Part shown: piece after piece, positions 31,636-37,825 of the stretch | Layout of the letters: each line of letters opens with the position of its first letter | Position numbering within the stretch: the first letter of the stretch is position 1 | Assembly: GCA_012837335.1 (NCBI GenBank) | Contig: DURM01000014.1 | Coordinates: 1 to 37,825, forward strand | Direction: 5' to 3' | DNA length: 37,825 nucleotides | From: Bacillota bacterium | GTDB lineage: Bacteria; Bacillota; Limnochordia; Darwinibacteriales; DTU012 | The notes under the pieces: generated by a model | What the model was told of the DNA's origin: nothing | What the model saw: the letters and a program-made list of their open reading frames with translations, nothing else | The model's database searches: none | Position numbers and translations under genes: made by a program

Positions 31636-32091
31636 GTGAAATTTGGATGGACAAGATCTGCCTGCAGAATCGCACTTCTGTTCGTGATTGCACTGCTGCT
31701 TGCAGCCTGCGCATCAGGTTCAAAGCAGTCAGGCCCAGCAGCTGACAAGCCCCCGCTGGCAGCAGATCTAGAGCTGGGAGCAGCGGTAGAGCAGCTTGTA
31801 AAGGAGCATCAGGCAGTGGACGAGGCGGTCGCTGTGGCGCTGGACAAGCACATTTCAGTAGCCTTAAAAGTGTCCGGTTTTCAAAGACTGAGGCTTAAGC
31901 AGATCCGCCGTGAGGTTAATGAAATGATCCAATCAGAAATCCCCTCTGAATATACAGTGCATATTACTACCGATAAACGCCTGATTCGCGATTTGAAAAA
32001 TATCGCGAAAAATATCAAAGAGAACAACGGCATAGCCCAGCCAAAAATCCGGGATGAATTTGAGAAAATCAACAAAGATATGCACGGATAA
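31636..32091 (+). CDS. YhcN/YlaJ-family sporulation lipoprotein
   Basis: A 151-residue lipoprotein. The signal peptide ends in the lipobox LLLAACASG (Cys at about 25), followed by a linker and a conserved YhcN/YlaJ domain (about 45-150: LEQLVKEHQAVDEAVAVALDKH-like start, then VNEMIQSEIPSEYTVHITTDKRLIRDL). Family members coat the forespore inner membrane and aid spore outgrowth or germination. GTG 31636 follows GGAGG. It follows spoVAE by 16 nt, so it is in the spoVA operon. Confidence 0.88.
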   Translation: MKFGWTRSACRIALLFVIALLLAACASGSKQSGPAADKPPLAADLELGAAVEQLVKEHQAVDEAVAVALDKHISVALKVSGFQRLRLKQIRREVNEMIQSEIPSEYTVHITTDKRLIRDLKNIAKNIKENNGIAQPKIRDEFEKINKDMHG

Positions 32092-32097
32092 TCACTG

Positions 32098-32123
32098 CAG
32101 CCCACCATTTACATGATGGGCTG
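32098..32123. terminator. Hairpin between the YhcN and HEAT-GH16 genes
   Basis: CAGCCCA and TGGGCTG (7 bp), plus CAT/ATG across one mismatch and a TTAC loop. No T run directly after on either strand, so it is a weak or partial terminator at the convergence. Confidence 0.45.
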
Positions 32124-32141
32124 CTGAAAGTCGTTTTAAAA

Positions 32142-33869
32142 CTATTTGCGCTGCCAAACTCTCACCCAGTCAACTTCCATCAAACCAGGCCAAACTGTGG
32201 ATTCATTAGGATCGCCGCCCCACCCTCCAACAGCAAGATTGAGGATAATATACAAATTGCGCGACTGAGCGATCCACTCCTGATTGGTAAAGGCAGTGCC
32301 GATCTGTTCGCCATTAAGGTACCACCGCATATAAGTGGGAGTCCACTCAAATCCATACACGAAAAAGTCTTGGGATAAATCGTCCACTGTAAACTTCTGA
32401 TAATGAGACCACTTGTTATTCCAGGATGGCCCGTAATGATAATTGATGTGAAGTTCCCGCGGATTGCGGGTCAGAATTTCCATAATATCGACTTCCGGAG
32501 GCCAACCATCGCCCAACAGCCAAAACGCTGGCCAAAATCCTGGAGTACCGGGGACTTTGATCGCCGCTTCGATATAGCCATAAGTAAAATGAAACTTGCC
32601 GTGAGATGTAATAACTCCTGATGTGTAGTCCAGATATTGGACACCATCATGTTCCACAAATAGAGGCGCATCGGGATGCCGCTCATTCTCGGCCTTAATG
32701 GTCAGAATACCATCACTGACAATCACATTCTCCGGCAGCATATAGGCTCTGTGATTATGAGTATGCCCCGTTCCCCACGGATAATTGTAGCTCCACTTAG
32801 TCATATCAAGACGATCGCCATCGAAATCATCGAAAAACACCAGCTCCCATTCGCCGGGATGCTCCAAAGTCGGCAGGCCCTGACTTTCGATTCGTTCCTT
32901 AATAAGCTGTTTCGCAGCATCCTTAAATACCATGAGATTTTGCTCCTCGGAAGATATTTGAGTTTGAAGCCATTGGAACAACGCTTCTGCATCAGAGTCA
33001 CTGTTAAGCTGGTTAAGATTTGGAGCCTGGGAAGCGGTAACAGCTAATGCCGCCCAGCGCGCCTTCATACCATTCTCTGGATTCACCACAATCGCAACCA
33101 AATCAGGCAGGGCTTCCGGTATCTGCTGCGGAACCCGCCCGATTAAAACCGCCGCGGCCCACTGGTATTCAGGATGATCTGACTTCAGCATGGTTTGAGC
33201 CAGTTCCATTATCGCGGCCTGGTTTCTCCTTAAAGCGCGGTTTGCGGCAAGAGTTACTTCTAGCTGCAGGTCATCAAAGGCCACTGCCAGCGCTGATAAA
33301 ACATCCTCGGACAAGATTCCGATCTCGTTTAATAGATCAACCGCAGCTTTTCTTACACCGCTGTTGAAATCCTCAGCTACAACCTGGCAGAGTACGGGTA
33401 TTATCTCAGCTGCATTTTCCTCATCCACAAGCCGTCCTAAAGAACCTAAAGCCTGGATCCTCACCTCAGCTGCCCCATCATCAATTGCGGCAATCAGCGC
33501 AGCAATCTGCTCACTTGAGCCAAGTCTGCCGATCAGCCGCGCTGCCGCCTGCCTAGCCCTTACGGTTCCTGTGCCTTCAACTAACAACGCCTCCAAATAG
33601 GGCAGAACACCTGACCCAATTTTTTCCAAGGCATTGCTGGCAGCATAGCTTACCTCATAAACCTCATCACTCAAAGCCTGCACGATCAGCTCTGCTCCCG
33701 GCAATGCATCCGGACCCAGCTCGCCTAACTGAACTAAACTGGTACGGCGCAGTTCAGGATCGGCACTTTTCAAATCCAGAATTAGGCTCTCAACATTCTC
33801 TGTCCCACTAAAAGCTGAACTTGACAAAACCAACAGCAAAATGAGACTAAAGAAGGCTATCCTCCTCAC
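32142..33869 (-). CDS. Secreted HEAT-repeat/GH16 fusion (beta-glucanase-like)
   Basis: A 575-residue exported enzyme in two parts. A Sec signal peptide covers about 1-22 (IAFFSLILLLVLSSSAFS). Residues 25-330 are a HEAT/PBS-lyase-type repeat solenoid (for example DEVYEVSYAASNALEKIGSGVLPYLEALL and AAEVRIQALGSLGRLVDEENAAEIIPVL). Residues 340-575 are a complete glycoside hydrolase family 16 domain. The catalytic motif is E459-V-D461-I-M-E464, with Glu459 the nucleophile and Glu464 the acid/base, and a Trp-rich cleft surrounds it (GFWPAFWLL). GH16 enzymes cut beta-1,3 or beta-1,3/1,4-glucans, agar or similar polymers; laminarinase/lichenase is the likely class. A HEAT array in place of a carbohydrate-binding module is unusual. 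GTG 33867-33869 follows AAGGAGGGG. Confidence 0.9.
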   Translation of the reverse strand: MRRIAFFSLILLLVLSSSAFSGTENVESLILDLKSADPELRRTSLVQLGELGPDALPGAELIVQALSDEVYEVSYAASNALEKIGSGVLPYLEALLVEGTGTVRARQAAARLIGRLGSSEQIAALIAAIDDGAAEVRIQALGSLGRLVDEENAAEIIPVLCQVVAEDFNSGVRKAAVDLLNEIGILSEDVLSALAVAFDDLQLEVTLAANRALRRNQAAIMELAQTMLKSDHPEYQWAAAVLIGRVPQQIPEALPDLVAIVVNPENGMKARWAALAVTASQAPNLNQLNSDSDAEALFQWLQTQISSEEQNLMVFKDAAKQLIKERIESQGLPTLEHPGEWELVFFDDFDGDRLDMTKWSYNYPWGTGHTHNHRAYMLPENVIVSDGILTIKAENERHPDAPLFVEHDGVQYLDYTSGVITSHGKFHFTYGYIEAAIKVPGTPGFWPAFWLLGDGWPPEVDIMEILTRNPRELHINYHYGPSWNNKWSHYQKFTVDDLSQDFFVYGFEWTPTYMRWYLNGEQIGTAFTNQEWIAQSRNLYIILNLAVGGWGGDPNESTVWPGLMEVDWVRVWQRK

Positions 33870-33960
33870 AGCAACCCCTCCTTGGTATTATTACTAACAT
33901 GTAAACATTTCTTAACCTGCAGTTAAATTCCTGCCTTCACTTTGTTTTCACTTGCTTGTT

Positions 33961-33994
33961 TAAGTTTGCTGAACTTAGGGACACTATATATTAA
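33961..33994 (+). promoter_or_regulatory. Predicted promoter of the small-gene/korAB operon with overlapping inverted repeat
   Basis: TTGCTG (33966-33971), a 17-nt spacer and TATTAA (33989-33994). The -35 box is inside an inverted repeat TAAGTT-TGCTG-AACTTA (33961-33977), an operator-like arrangement that could let a repressor block the -35. The start codon of the next gene is about 30 nt downstream of the -10. Confidence 0.55.
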
Positions 33995-34023
33995 CGGTCA
34001 ATGTAGAAATGGGAGGTCTTAAC

Positions 34024-34323
34024 ATGGATCAAAACCCGAGAAAGGACAAAGTAAAGAAACTTCAGCAGAAAGCGAGCGCTTTTGCTAACCAAAAGCAGCT
34101 GCGCGCAGGCTCTGACCCTAATTATCCAGTTGAGGAGTTAGCCGGTGATGAATCCACCGATAACCGCATTGACATCAATGATGCGGAAAATAATGCCGAG
34201 TACAGAATGACCACACCGGCCGGAGGACCGTTTATGCATCCCATGCACGATGCTACGGCTGATCCCCAGCTTGATCACCCTCAACCAGAAAATAAAACCA
34301 AGAAAGAACAGTCCCGGAGGTGA
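34024..34323 (+). CDS. Small hydrophilic protein of unknown function upstream of korAB
   Basis: A 99-residue, strongly charged and polar protein. The first 30 residues are basic (NPRKDKVKKLQQKASAFANQKQ). The middle is acidic with many Asp, Glu and Asn, and the C-terminus contains GGPFMHPMHDATADPQLDHP with clustered His and Met. There is no hydrophobic core, signal peptide or membrane helix, and I recognise no family. ATG 34024 follows GGGAGG; an in-frame ATG at 34009 overlaps that site and is unlikely. The korA SD lies over its stop codon, so it is translated with korAB. Roles such as a small regulator, assembly factor or disordered spore protein are open. Confidence 0.75.
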   Translation: MDQNPRKDKVKKLQQKASAFANQKQLRAGSDPNYPVEELAGDESTDNRIDINDAENNAEYRMTTPAGGPFMHPMHDATADPQLDHPQPENKTKKEQSRR

Positions 34324-34328
34324 CATTC

Positions 34329-36059
34329 GTGCAGGAGTTGACCTGGAAAGTCGGCGGAGCGCAGGGCGAGGGAATTGACAGTACCGGTGAAATTCTAGGT
34401 ACTGTTCTTAATCAGGAGGGTTACTACACCTTTGCTTACCGCCACTTTATGTCATTAATCAAAGGTGGACATACCAACTATAAAATTCGCGTTGCAGACC
34501 AGCCTGTCCACTATCACGGTGACCAAACCGATATCCTCATCGCCTTTGATCAGCGCACTATTGATGAAAACAAAGATGAGCTGCACCAAAACTCTCTGGT
34601 CGTTTATGATTCGAAGTTCGAGCCCGAAGGTTTGGATCAGGTTGCAAGCTGTGGTATCCCTATGAGCAAGATTGCCCAGGACCTGGGTAATGTTATTATC
34701 AAGAACATGGCTGCAATCGGGGTGACAGCAGCAGTCCTTAAGCTGGATCCCCAGGTATTCTACAATTTGGTGGAAACACGCTTCGGCAGCAAAGGCGAAA
34801 AAGTGGTCAGCATGAATAAATCGGCGATTCAGCAGGGCTACGATTATTATCTCAGCCAGTGTGCTAACCGCCATTTTCAGCTGCCTGATAAGCGGGCATC
34901 AGATCCACCGATGCTGATTTCCGGCAACGAAGCCGCCGGCTTTGGTGCACTCGCAGGTGGATGCCGATTCCTGGCTGCTTATCCCATCACACCTGCCACT
35001 GAAATCATGTACTGGCTCATCAACCATCTGCCAGATTACGGAGGCAAAGCGGTTCAAGCTGAAGATGAGATTGCAGCCTGTCTGATGGCGATCGGTGCCA
35101 ACTACGCCGGAGTGAGGGCTATGACTTCCACATCTGGACCAGGATTTTCCCTGATGCAGGAAGCCATCGGCCTAGCCGGGCTTGCTGAGATTCCCTTAGT
35201 AATTGTGGATGTGCAGCGCGCCGGACCGGCCACCGGCATGCCTACAAAAACCGAGCAGTCTGACTACAATGAGATCCTCTATGGATCACATGGTGAAATT
35301 CCCAGAATAGTACTGGTACCTGCCACGATCAGCGATTGCTTTTACCATCTGGTCGAAGCTTTTAATCTTGCTGAGAAGTATCAATGTGTGGTTCTAGTTG
35401 CTAGTGATCTGTTTTTGGGCATGTCCAAGCAGTCTGTTCCTGAATTTGATTTCAGCAAAATCAAGGTTGAGCGGACTGGTTTCATCAGCAGCCAAGAGCT
35501 GACCAAACTTGAACCCGGCGGATATAAGCGCTATGTTCTTACTGATTCAGGCATTTCGCCTCGCTCAATCCCCGGCCAACCGAACGGACTTTACACAGCC
35601 CTTTCTAATGAGCATGACGAGCAGGGCAAAGAAGAGGCCGAGGATCCCTATAACCGGGTTACTCAAATGCAGAAGCGATTTCGCAAACTCTCCAGTTTCT
35701 CACCTGATACGTGGGGGGCCGAGTACTGTGGTCCCGACAATCCCGAACTGCTTATAGTCGGATGCGGTTCAACTTACGCCCAGATCTCTGAAGCAAAAAA
35801 TAAGCTGGAACAATCCGGAGTGAGTACAGCCCATCTCCATCTGCGGATTCTCAAGCCGTTTCCGATCCAAGCGGTGCGGCAGCGAATTGAACAAGCCAAG
35901 CAAGTTATCGTAATTGACAACAACTATACCGGACAGCTGAGAGCCCTGCTGCAGCAGGAGGTAGGCTTCCACGACAAATATGTGCCCCACACACGTTACG
36001 ACGGCAATCCCATCACTGTCAGTGAACTTGTTGCCAAAGCAAATGAGGTGTTGCAATGA
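34329..36059 (+). CDS. korA: 2-oxoacid:ferredoxin oxidoreductase, fused gamma-alpha subunit
   Basis: A 576-residue subunit of a thiamine-diphosphate, ferredoxin-linked 2-oxoacid oxidoreductase, which interconverts a 2-oxoacid and its acyl-CoA with reduced ferredoxin. The N-terminal gamma domain is at about 1-180 (WKVGGAQGEGIDSTGEIL, FMSLIKGGHTNYKIRV). The alpha domain follows (GCRFLAAYPITPATEIMYWL at about 210-230), with the C-terminal domain to the end. The gamma-alpha fusion and no delta (4Fe-4S) gene are typical of the KorAB two-subunit type (2-oxoglutarate preferred). GTG 34329 lies 8 nt after GGAGG; the open frame from 34320 is less likely. Its TGA overlaps the korB ATG by 4 nt (ATGA). 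Confidence 0.95.
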   Translation: MQELTWKVGGAQGEGIDSTGEILGTVLNQEGYYTFAYRHFMSLIKGGHTNYKIRVADQPVHYHGDQTDILIAFDQRTIDENKDELHQNSLVVYDSKFEPEGLDQVASCGIPMSKIAQDLGNVIIKNMAAIGVTAAVLKLDPQVFYNLVETRFGSKGEKVVSMNKSAIQQGYDYYLSQCANRHFQLPDKRASDPPMLISGNEAAGFGALAGGCRFLAAYPITPATEIMYWLINHLPDYGGKAVQAEDEIAACLMAIGANYAGVRAMTSTSGPGFSLMQEAIGLAGLAEIPLVIVDVQRAGPATGMPTKTEQSDYNEILYGSHGEIPRIVLVPATISDCFYHLVEAFNLAEKYQCVVLVASDLFLGMSKQSVPEFDFSKIKVERTGFISSQELTKLEPGGYKRYVLTDSGISPRSIPGQPNGLYTALSNEHDEQGKEEAEDPYNRVTQMQKRFRKLSSFSPDTWGAEYCGPDNPELLIVGCGSTYAQISEAKNKLEQSGVSTAHLHLRILKPFPIQAVRQRIEQAKQVIVIDNNYTGQLRALLQQEVGFHDKYVPHTRYDGNPITVSELVAKANEVLQ

Positions 36060-36916
36060 GCTACAAATTAACAGATTATCGAGGTCCAAGACCAACTTGG
36101 TGTCCGGGCTGCGGCCACTTTGCAGTGCTGGGCTGTCTGCAGCAGGCTGCGCATCAGCTGGGGCTGCCCCCGGAATCAATTGTTGTGGTATCGGGAATCG
36201 GGTGTTCGGGAAAAATCAGCCAGCACTTTAACAGCTATGGGTTCCATTCGCTCCATGGACGCTCCATACCGGTAGCTGCTGGAATCCAAATCTCCAATCC
36301 CAATTTAACCGTAATAGCCGCCGGAGGCGATGGGGATGGCTACGGCATCGGCCTCAATCATTTTATCCATGCCGCCCGCCGCAATATCAACATCACCTAC
36401 CTGGTAATGGATAACCACATCTACAGCTTGACAACGGGACAGTATTCACCAACCAGCCGCAAAGGATTCGTTTCCAAGACCACTCCCAAAGGCTCGGCTG
36501 AAATGCATCTGCGGCCTTTGGAAATATCCTTAACCGCCGGGGCGTCCTTTGTCGCCCAAGGTTTTTCCGGTGATGTCAAACAGCTGACTGAGATCATCAA
36601 AGCCGCGATTCAGCACCAAGGTTTCAGCCATGTAAATATTTTCAGCCCCTGTGTCACTTTCAATAAAATCAACACCTTCGACTGGTTCCGTGAGCGGATT
36701 ATCAACCTAGACGAGCAGGATTACCAGCCCACCGATCGACTTCAGGCGCTGGCCAAAGTCATGGAAGCGGATGGTGTCCTGACGGGAATTATCTACCGGG
36801 AAGCAAGGCAGCTTTTCCACAATGAGATTGCCGGTGTTCAGGATCAGCCGCTGACTGAAACCCCGCCAGCTCTCACTAAAGAACAGTTTGACCAACTGAT
36901 AGCAAAATACCGCTGA
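36056..36916 (+). CDS. korB: 2-oxoacid:ferredoxin oxidoreductase, beta subunit
   Basis: A 286-residue thiamine-diphosphate-binding partner of KorA. CPGCGHF near the N-terminus (about 13-19) supplies cysteines for the iron-sulfur cluster. The ThDP/Mg motif is GGDGDGYGIGLNHF with the downstream NHIYSLTTGQYSPTS. The ATGA overlap with korA indicates translational coupling. Together they would supply succinyl-CoA from 2-oxoglutarate, or the reverse in anaerobic biosynthesis. The exact 2-oxoacid is inferred from the family. Confidence 0.96.
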   Translation: MSYKLTDYRGPRPTWCPGCGHFAVLGCLQQAAHQLGLPPESIVVVSGIGCSGKISQHFNSYGFHSLHGRSIPVAAGIQISNPNLTVIAAGGDGDGYGIGLNHFIHAARRNINITYLVMDNHIYSLTTGQYSPTSRKGFVSKTTPKGSAEMHLRPLEISLTAGASFVAQGFSGDVKQLTEIIKAAIQHQGFSHVNIFSPCVTFNKINTFDWFRERIINLDEQDYQPTDRLQALAKVMEADGVLTGIIYREARQLFHNEIAGVQDQPLTETPPALTKEQFDQLIAKYR

Positions 36917-36931
36917 ACAGCTGGATGTAAA

Positions 36932-36958
36932 AAAGGGTGGCTGTTTCTGCCACCCTTT
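36932..36958. terminator. Terminator between korB and hsp20
   Basis: AAAGGGTGGC (36932-36941) and GCCACCCTTT (36949-36958) form a 10-bp stem. On the minus strand six T follow, ending the hsp20 transcript; the plus-strand tail is short. Confidence 0.8.
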
Positions 36959-37376
36959 ACTGAATATCAATAATCCGCCTGCTGCTGTCAGTCTGGTCGG
37001 TTTTCGGGATTTTTACTTCAAGCACTCCATTGCGGTATTGGGCTTGAATATCTTCCGGTTTAACATCCCCGACGAAAAACTGCCGCTCGCAGCTGACCAT
37101 CCGCCGCTCGCGCCGGATGTATCTGTTTTCCTCTTCTTGACTAAAACTCTCATCGCTTTTAACGCCAATAGTTAAGTAATCTCCATCGAGTTCTAAACTG
37201 ATGTTGTCCTTGTTCATACCCGGAAGTTCAGCTTGAAGCAGATAGTGATCCTGATCTTCCTTGATATCTACCTTAAATCCATAGCTGCTCATCGGCCAGT
37301 TCCAAAAATCACGGAAAAAGTCATCAGCAAATCTTGGCCGCATTCTTCCCCTGCGCAGTGGTCTGAGATAATACAT
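36957..37376 (-). CDS. Hsp20/alpha-crystallin small heat-shock protein
   Basis: A 139-residue small heat-shock protein. After a short, Arg-rich N-terminal arm (MYYLRPLRRGRMRPRFADDFF, Phe/Trp-rich), the alpha-crystallin domain is at about 33-135: YGFKVDIKEDQDHYLLQAELPGMNKDNISLELDGDYLTI, then RRERRMVSCERQFFVGDVKPEDIQAQYRNGVLEVKIPKT. It forms oligomers that hold unfolded proteins. Start ATG 37374-37376 follows AATTGGAGGTGG. The upstream region carries three CtsR-like sites, so heat induction by CtsR is the likely control. Confidence 0.94.
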   Translation of the reverse strand: MYYLRPLRRGRMRPRFADDFFRDFWNWPMSSYGFKVDIKEDQDHYLLQAELPGMNKDNISLELDGDYLTIGVKSDESFSQEEENRYIRRERRMVSCERQFFVGDVKPEDIQAQYRNGVLEVKIPKTDQTDSSRRIIDIQ

Positions 37377-37409
37377 TAATTTCCACCTCCAATTATTTTG
37401 CTCACTTAT

Positions 37410-37438
37410 AATTTAAATTAAACGTCAGGGAAAGTCAA
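37410..37438 (-). promoter_or_regulatory. Predicted promoter of hsp20
   Basis: On the minus strand TTGACT (37433-37438), a 17-nt spacer and TAAATT (37410-37415). The -35 box is inside CtsR-like site A. Confidence 0.5.
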
Positions 37439-37439
37439 A
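37423..37439 (+). promoter_or_regulatory. CtsR-like tandem-heptad site A
   Basis: CGTCAGG-GAA-AGTCAAA. The second heptad matches the CtsR consensus (A/GGTCAAA); the first has three mismatches. It overlaps the hsp20 -35 box, so binding would repress. Its sequence is nearly repeated by site C. Confidence 0.5.
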
Positions 37440-37456
37440 GACACATTTCGGCTGAA

Positions 37457-37473
37457 TTTGACCTTTATTGACC
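37457..37473 (-). promoter_or_regulatory. CtsR-like tandem-heptad site B
   Basis: On the minus strand GGTCAAT-AAA-GGTCAAA: two heptads separated by three bases, with one mismatch in the first and none in the second compared with the CtsR consensus A/GGTCAAA-NNN-A/GGTCAAA. This is the best match in the window. It lies about 20 nt upstream of the -35 box. Confidence 0.7.
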
Positions 37474-37521
37474 TTTGGTGTAAGCTGCCTTTAAATTTCG
37501 CGGCACTGCTCATTTTTTCAA

Positions 37522-37538
37522 AGTCAGGGAATGTCAAA
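37522..37538 (+). promoter_or_regulatory. CtsR-like tandem-heptad site C
   Basis: AGTCAGG-GAA-TGTCAAA, a near copy of site A with the same 7-3-7 layout but more degenerate. It is far (about 145 nt) upstream of the hsp20 start. It may be a third operator or a chance repeat. Confidence 0.35.
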
Positions 37539-37615
37539 CAACTTCCCGGTTCTGCTACCAGCACTGTTTCCAACTCATATCTTTCCCCTTAACCATCAAG
37601 TTTATCCGCCGGCAC

Positions 37616-37651
37616 AAAAAATCGTCTGCCCGCATCTGCAGACAGACGATT
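37616..37651 (-). terminator. Intrinsic terminator of folA
   Basis: AATCGTCTG and CAGACGATT form a 9-bp stem, followed on the minus strand by six T. It lies 12 nt past the folA stop. Confidence 0.85.
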
Positions 37652-37663
37652 AATTGACTATGG

Positions 37664-37825
37664 TTATTTTCGCCGTTTGTAAGTCACAAAACGATGAGCG
37701 AGAAGATTGCGCTCATCGATAATCCCAAGCTCTTCATCAACTGCTTCCCATTCCTGCTCATTAAATTCAGGGAAATATGTATCTGCTTCTACTTCTGCGT
37801 CAATTAATGTAAGATACATTTTGTC
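37664..37825 (-). CDS. folA: Dihydrofolate reductase, C-terminal part (partial)
   Basis: The last 53 codons of a gene that runs in from beyond the right edge. The encoded end contains MYLTLIDAEVEADTYFPEF and finishes NLLAHRFVTYKRRK, which is the C-terminal strand pair of dihydrofolate reductase (the consensus being LTxIxAxxxxDxxFPxxD, then FxxYxR). The enzyme reduces dihydrofolate to tetrahydrofolate for thymidylate and one-carbon metabolism. Only the end is seen, so substrate-site residues cannot be checked. Confidence 0.85.
   Translation of the reverse strand, partial: DKMYLTLIDAEVEADTYFPEFNEQEWEAVDEELGIIDERNLLAHRFVTYKRRK

Noticed and set aside
1-37825. CRISPR arrays, tRNA or rRNA genes, IS elements and prophage genes
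   Set aside because: No regularly spaced repeat, no cloverleaf-like sequence, and no transposase, integrase or phage gene was recognised in reading both strands. A tRNA scan would be needed to exclude every tRNA.

Overview
The window comes from an anaerobic, endospore-forming, carbohydrate-degrading member of the Bacillota (Firmicutes). A spoVAC-spoVAD-spoVAE-YhcN cluster implies spores. A ferredoxin-linked 2-oxoacid oxidoreductase (korAB), Hsp33 and a nitroreductase suit an anaerobe. GGAGG-type ribosome binding sites, GTG/TTG starts and CtsR-like operators fit a low-to-mid GC Gram-positive. Five glycoside hydrolases or related genes (GH3, GH2, GH78, HEAT-GH16 and a polyol/ketose cassette) point to a plant or algal polysaccharide lifestyle. 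A Clostridia/Limnochordia-like lineage is plausible, but no rRNA or other marker here fixes the taxonomy. No tRNA, rRNA, IS element, phage gene or CRISPR array was seen.

Layout. 1-748: start of a GH3 glycosidase gene (minus) that runs off the window. 934-3167: speD-speE-ybaK (minus), polyamine synthesis plus a Cys-tRNA(Pro)-deacylase-like protein. 3393-5747: an ABC exporter with ATPase and permease fused. 5793-8129: GH2 glycosidase (minus). 8273-9613: MATE exporter with an intrinsic terminator in its leader. 9655-11973: solute-binding lipoprotein (minus) divergent from an AraC regulator (plus). 11994-12521: LysM protein with a damaged or unusual 5' end. 12655-18294: a five-gene minus-strand cassette (HAD phosphatase, FGGY kinase, GatD-like dehydrogenase, GatZ/KbaZ, aldo/keto reductase). 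18389-19268: acyltransferase-like membrane protein and a 24-residue membrane peptide. 19426-21877: XRE repressor fused to a repeat beta-solenoid, upstream of an MFS exporter. 22143-26199: diguanylate cyclase, GH78 rhamnosidase and TPR protein. 26311-29665: prokaryotic RING membrane protein, Hsp33, PolB-type exonuclease and nitroreductase. 29765-32091: spoVA genes. 32142-33869: secreted HEAT-GH16. 34024-36916: small hydrophilic protein plus korAB. 36957-37825: Hsp20 with CtsR-like sites, then the folA 3' end.

How the genes work together. The polyol cassette can be read as polyol oxidation (GatD-like), ketose phosphorylation (FGGY kinase) and conversion of the ketose phosphate by a GatZ-family protein in the absence of GatY. 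Extracellular and cytoplasmic glycosidases would supply sugars. Solute uptake is represented only by an orphan binding protein. The korAB pair would link 2-oxoacids to ferredoxin. Stress genes (hsp20, hslO) carry their own promoters.

The best leads are the XRE/beta-solenoid fusion protein, the terminator-bearing leader of the MATE gene, three tandem-heptad CtsR-like sites before hsp20, the GatY-less GatZ cassette, the HEAT-GH16 fusion and the 24-residue membrane peptide.
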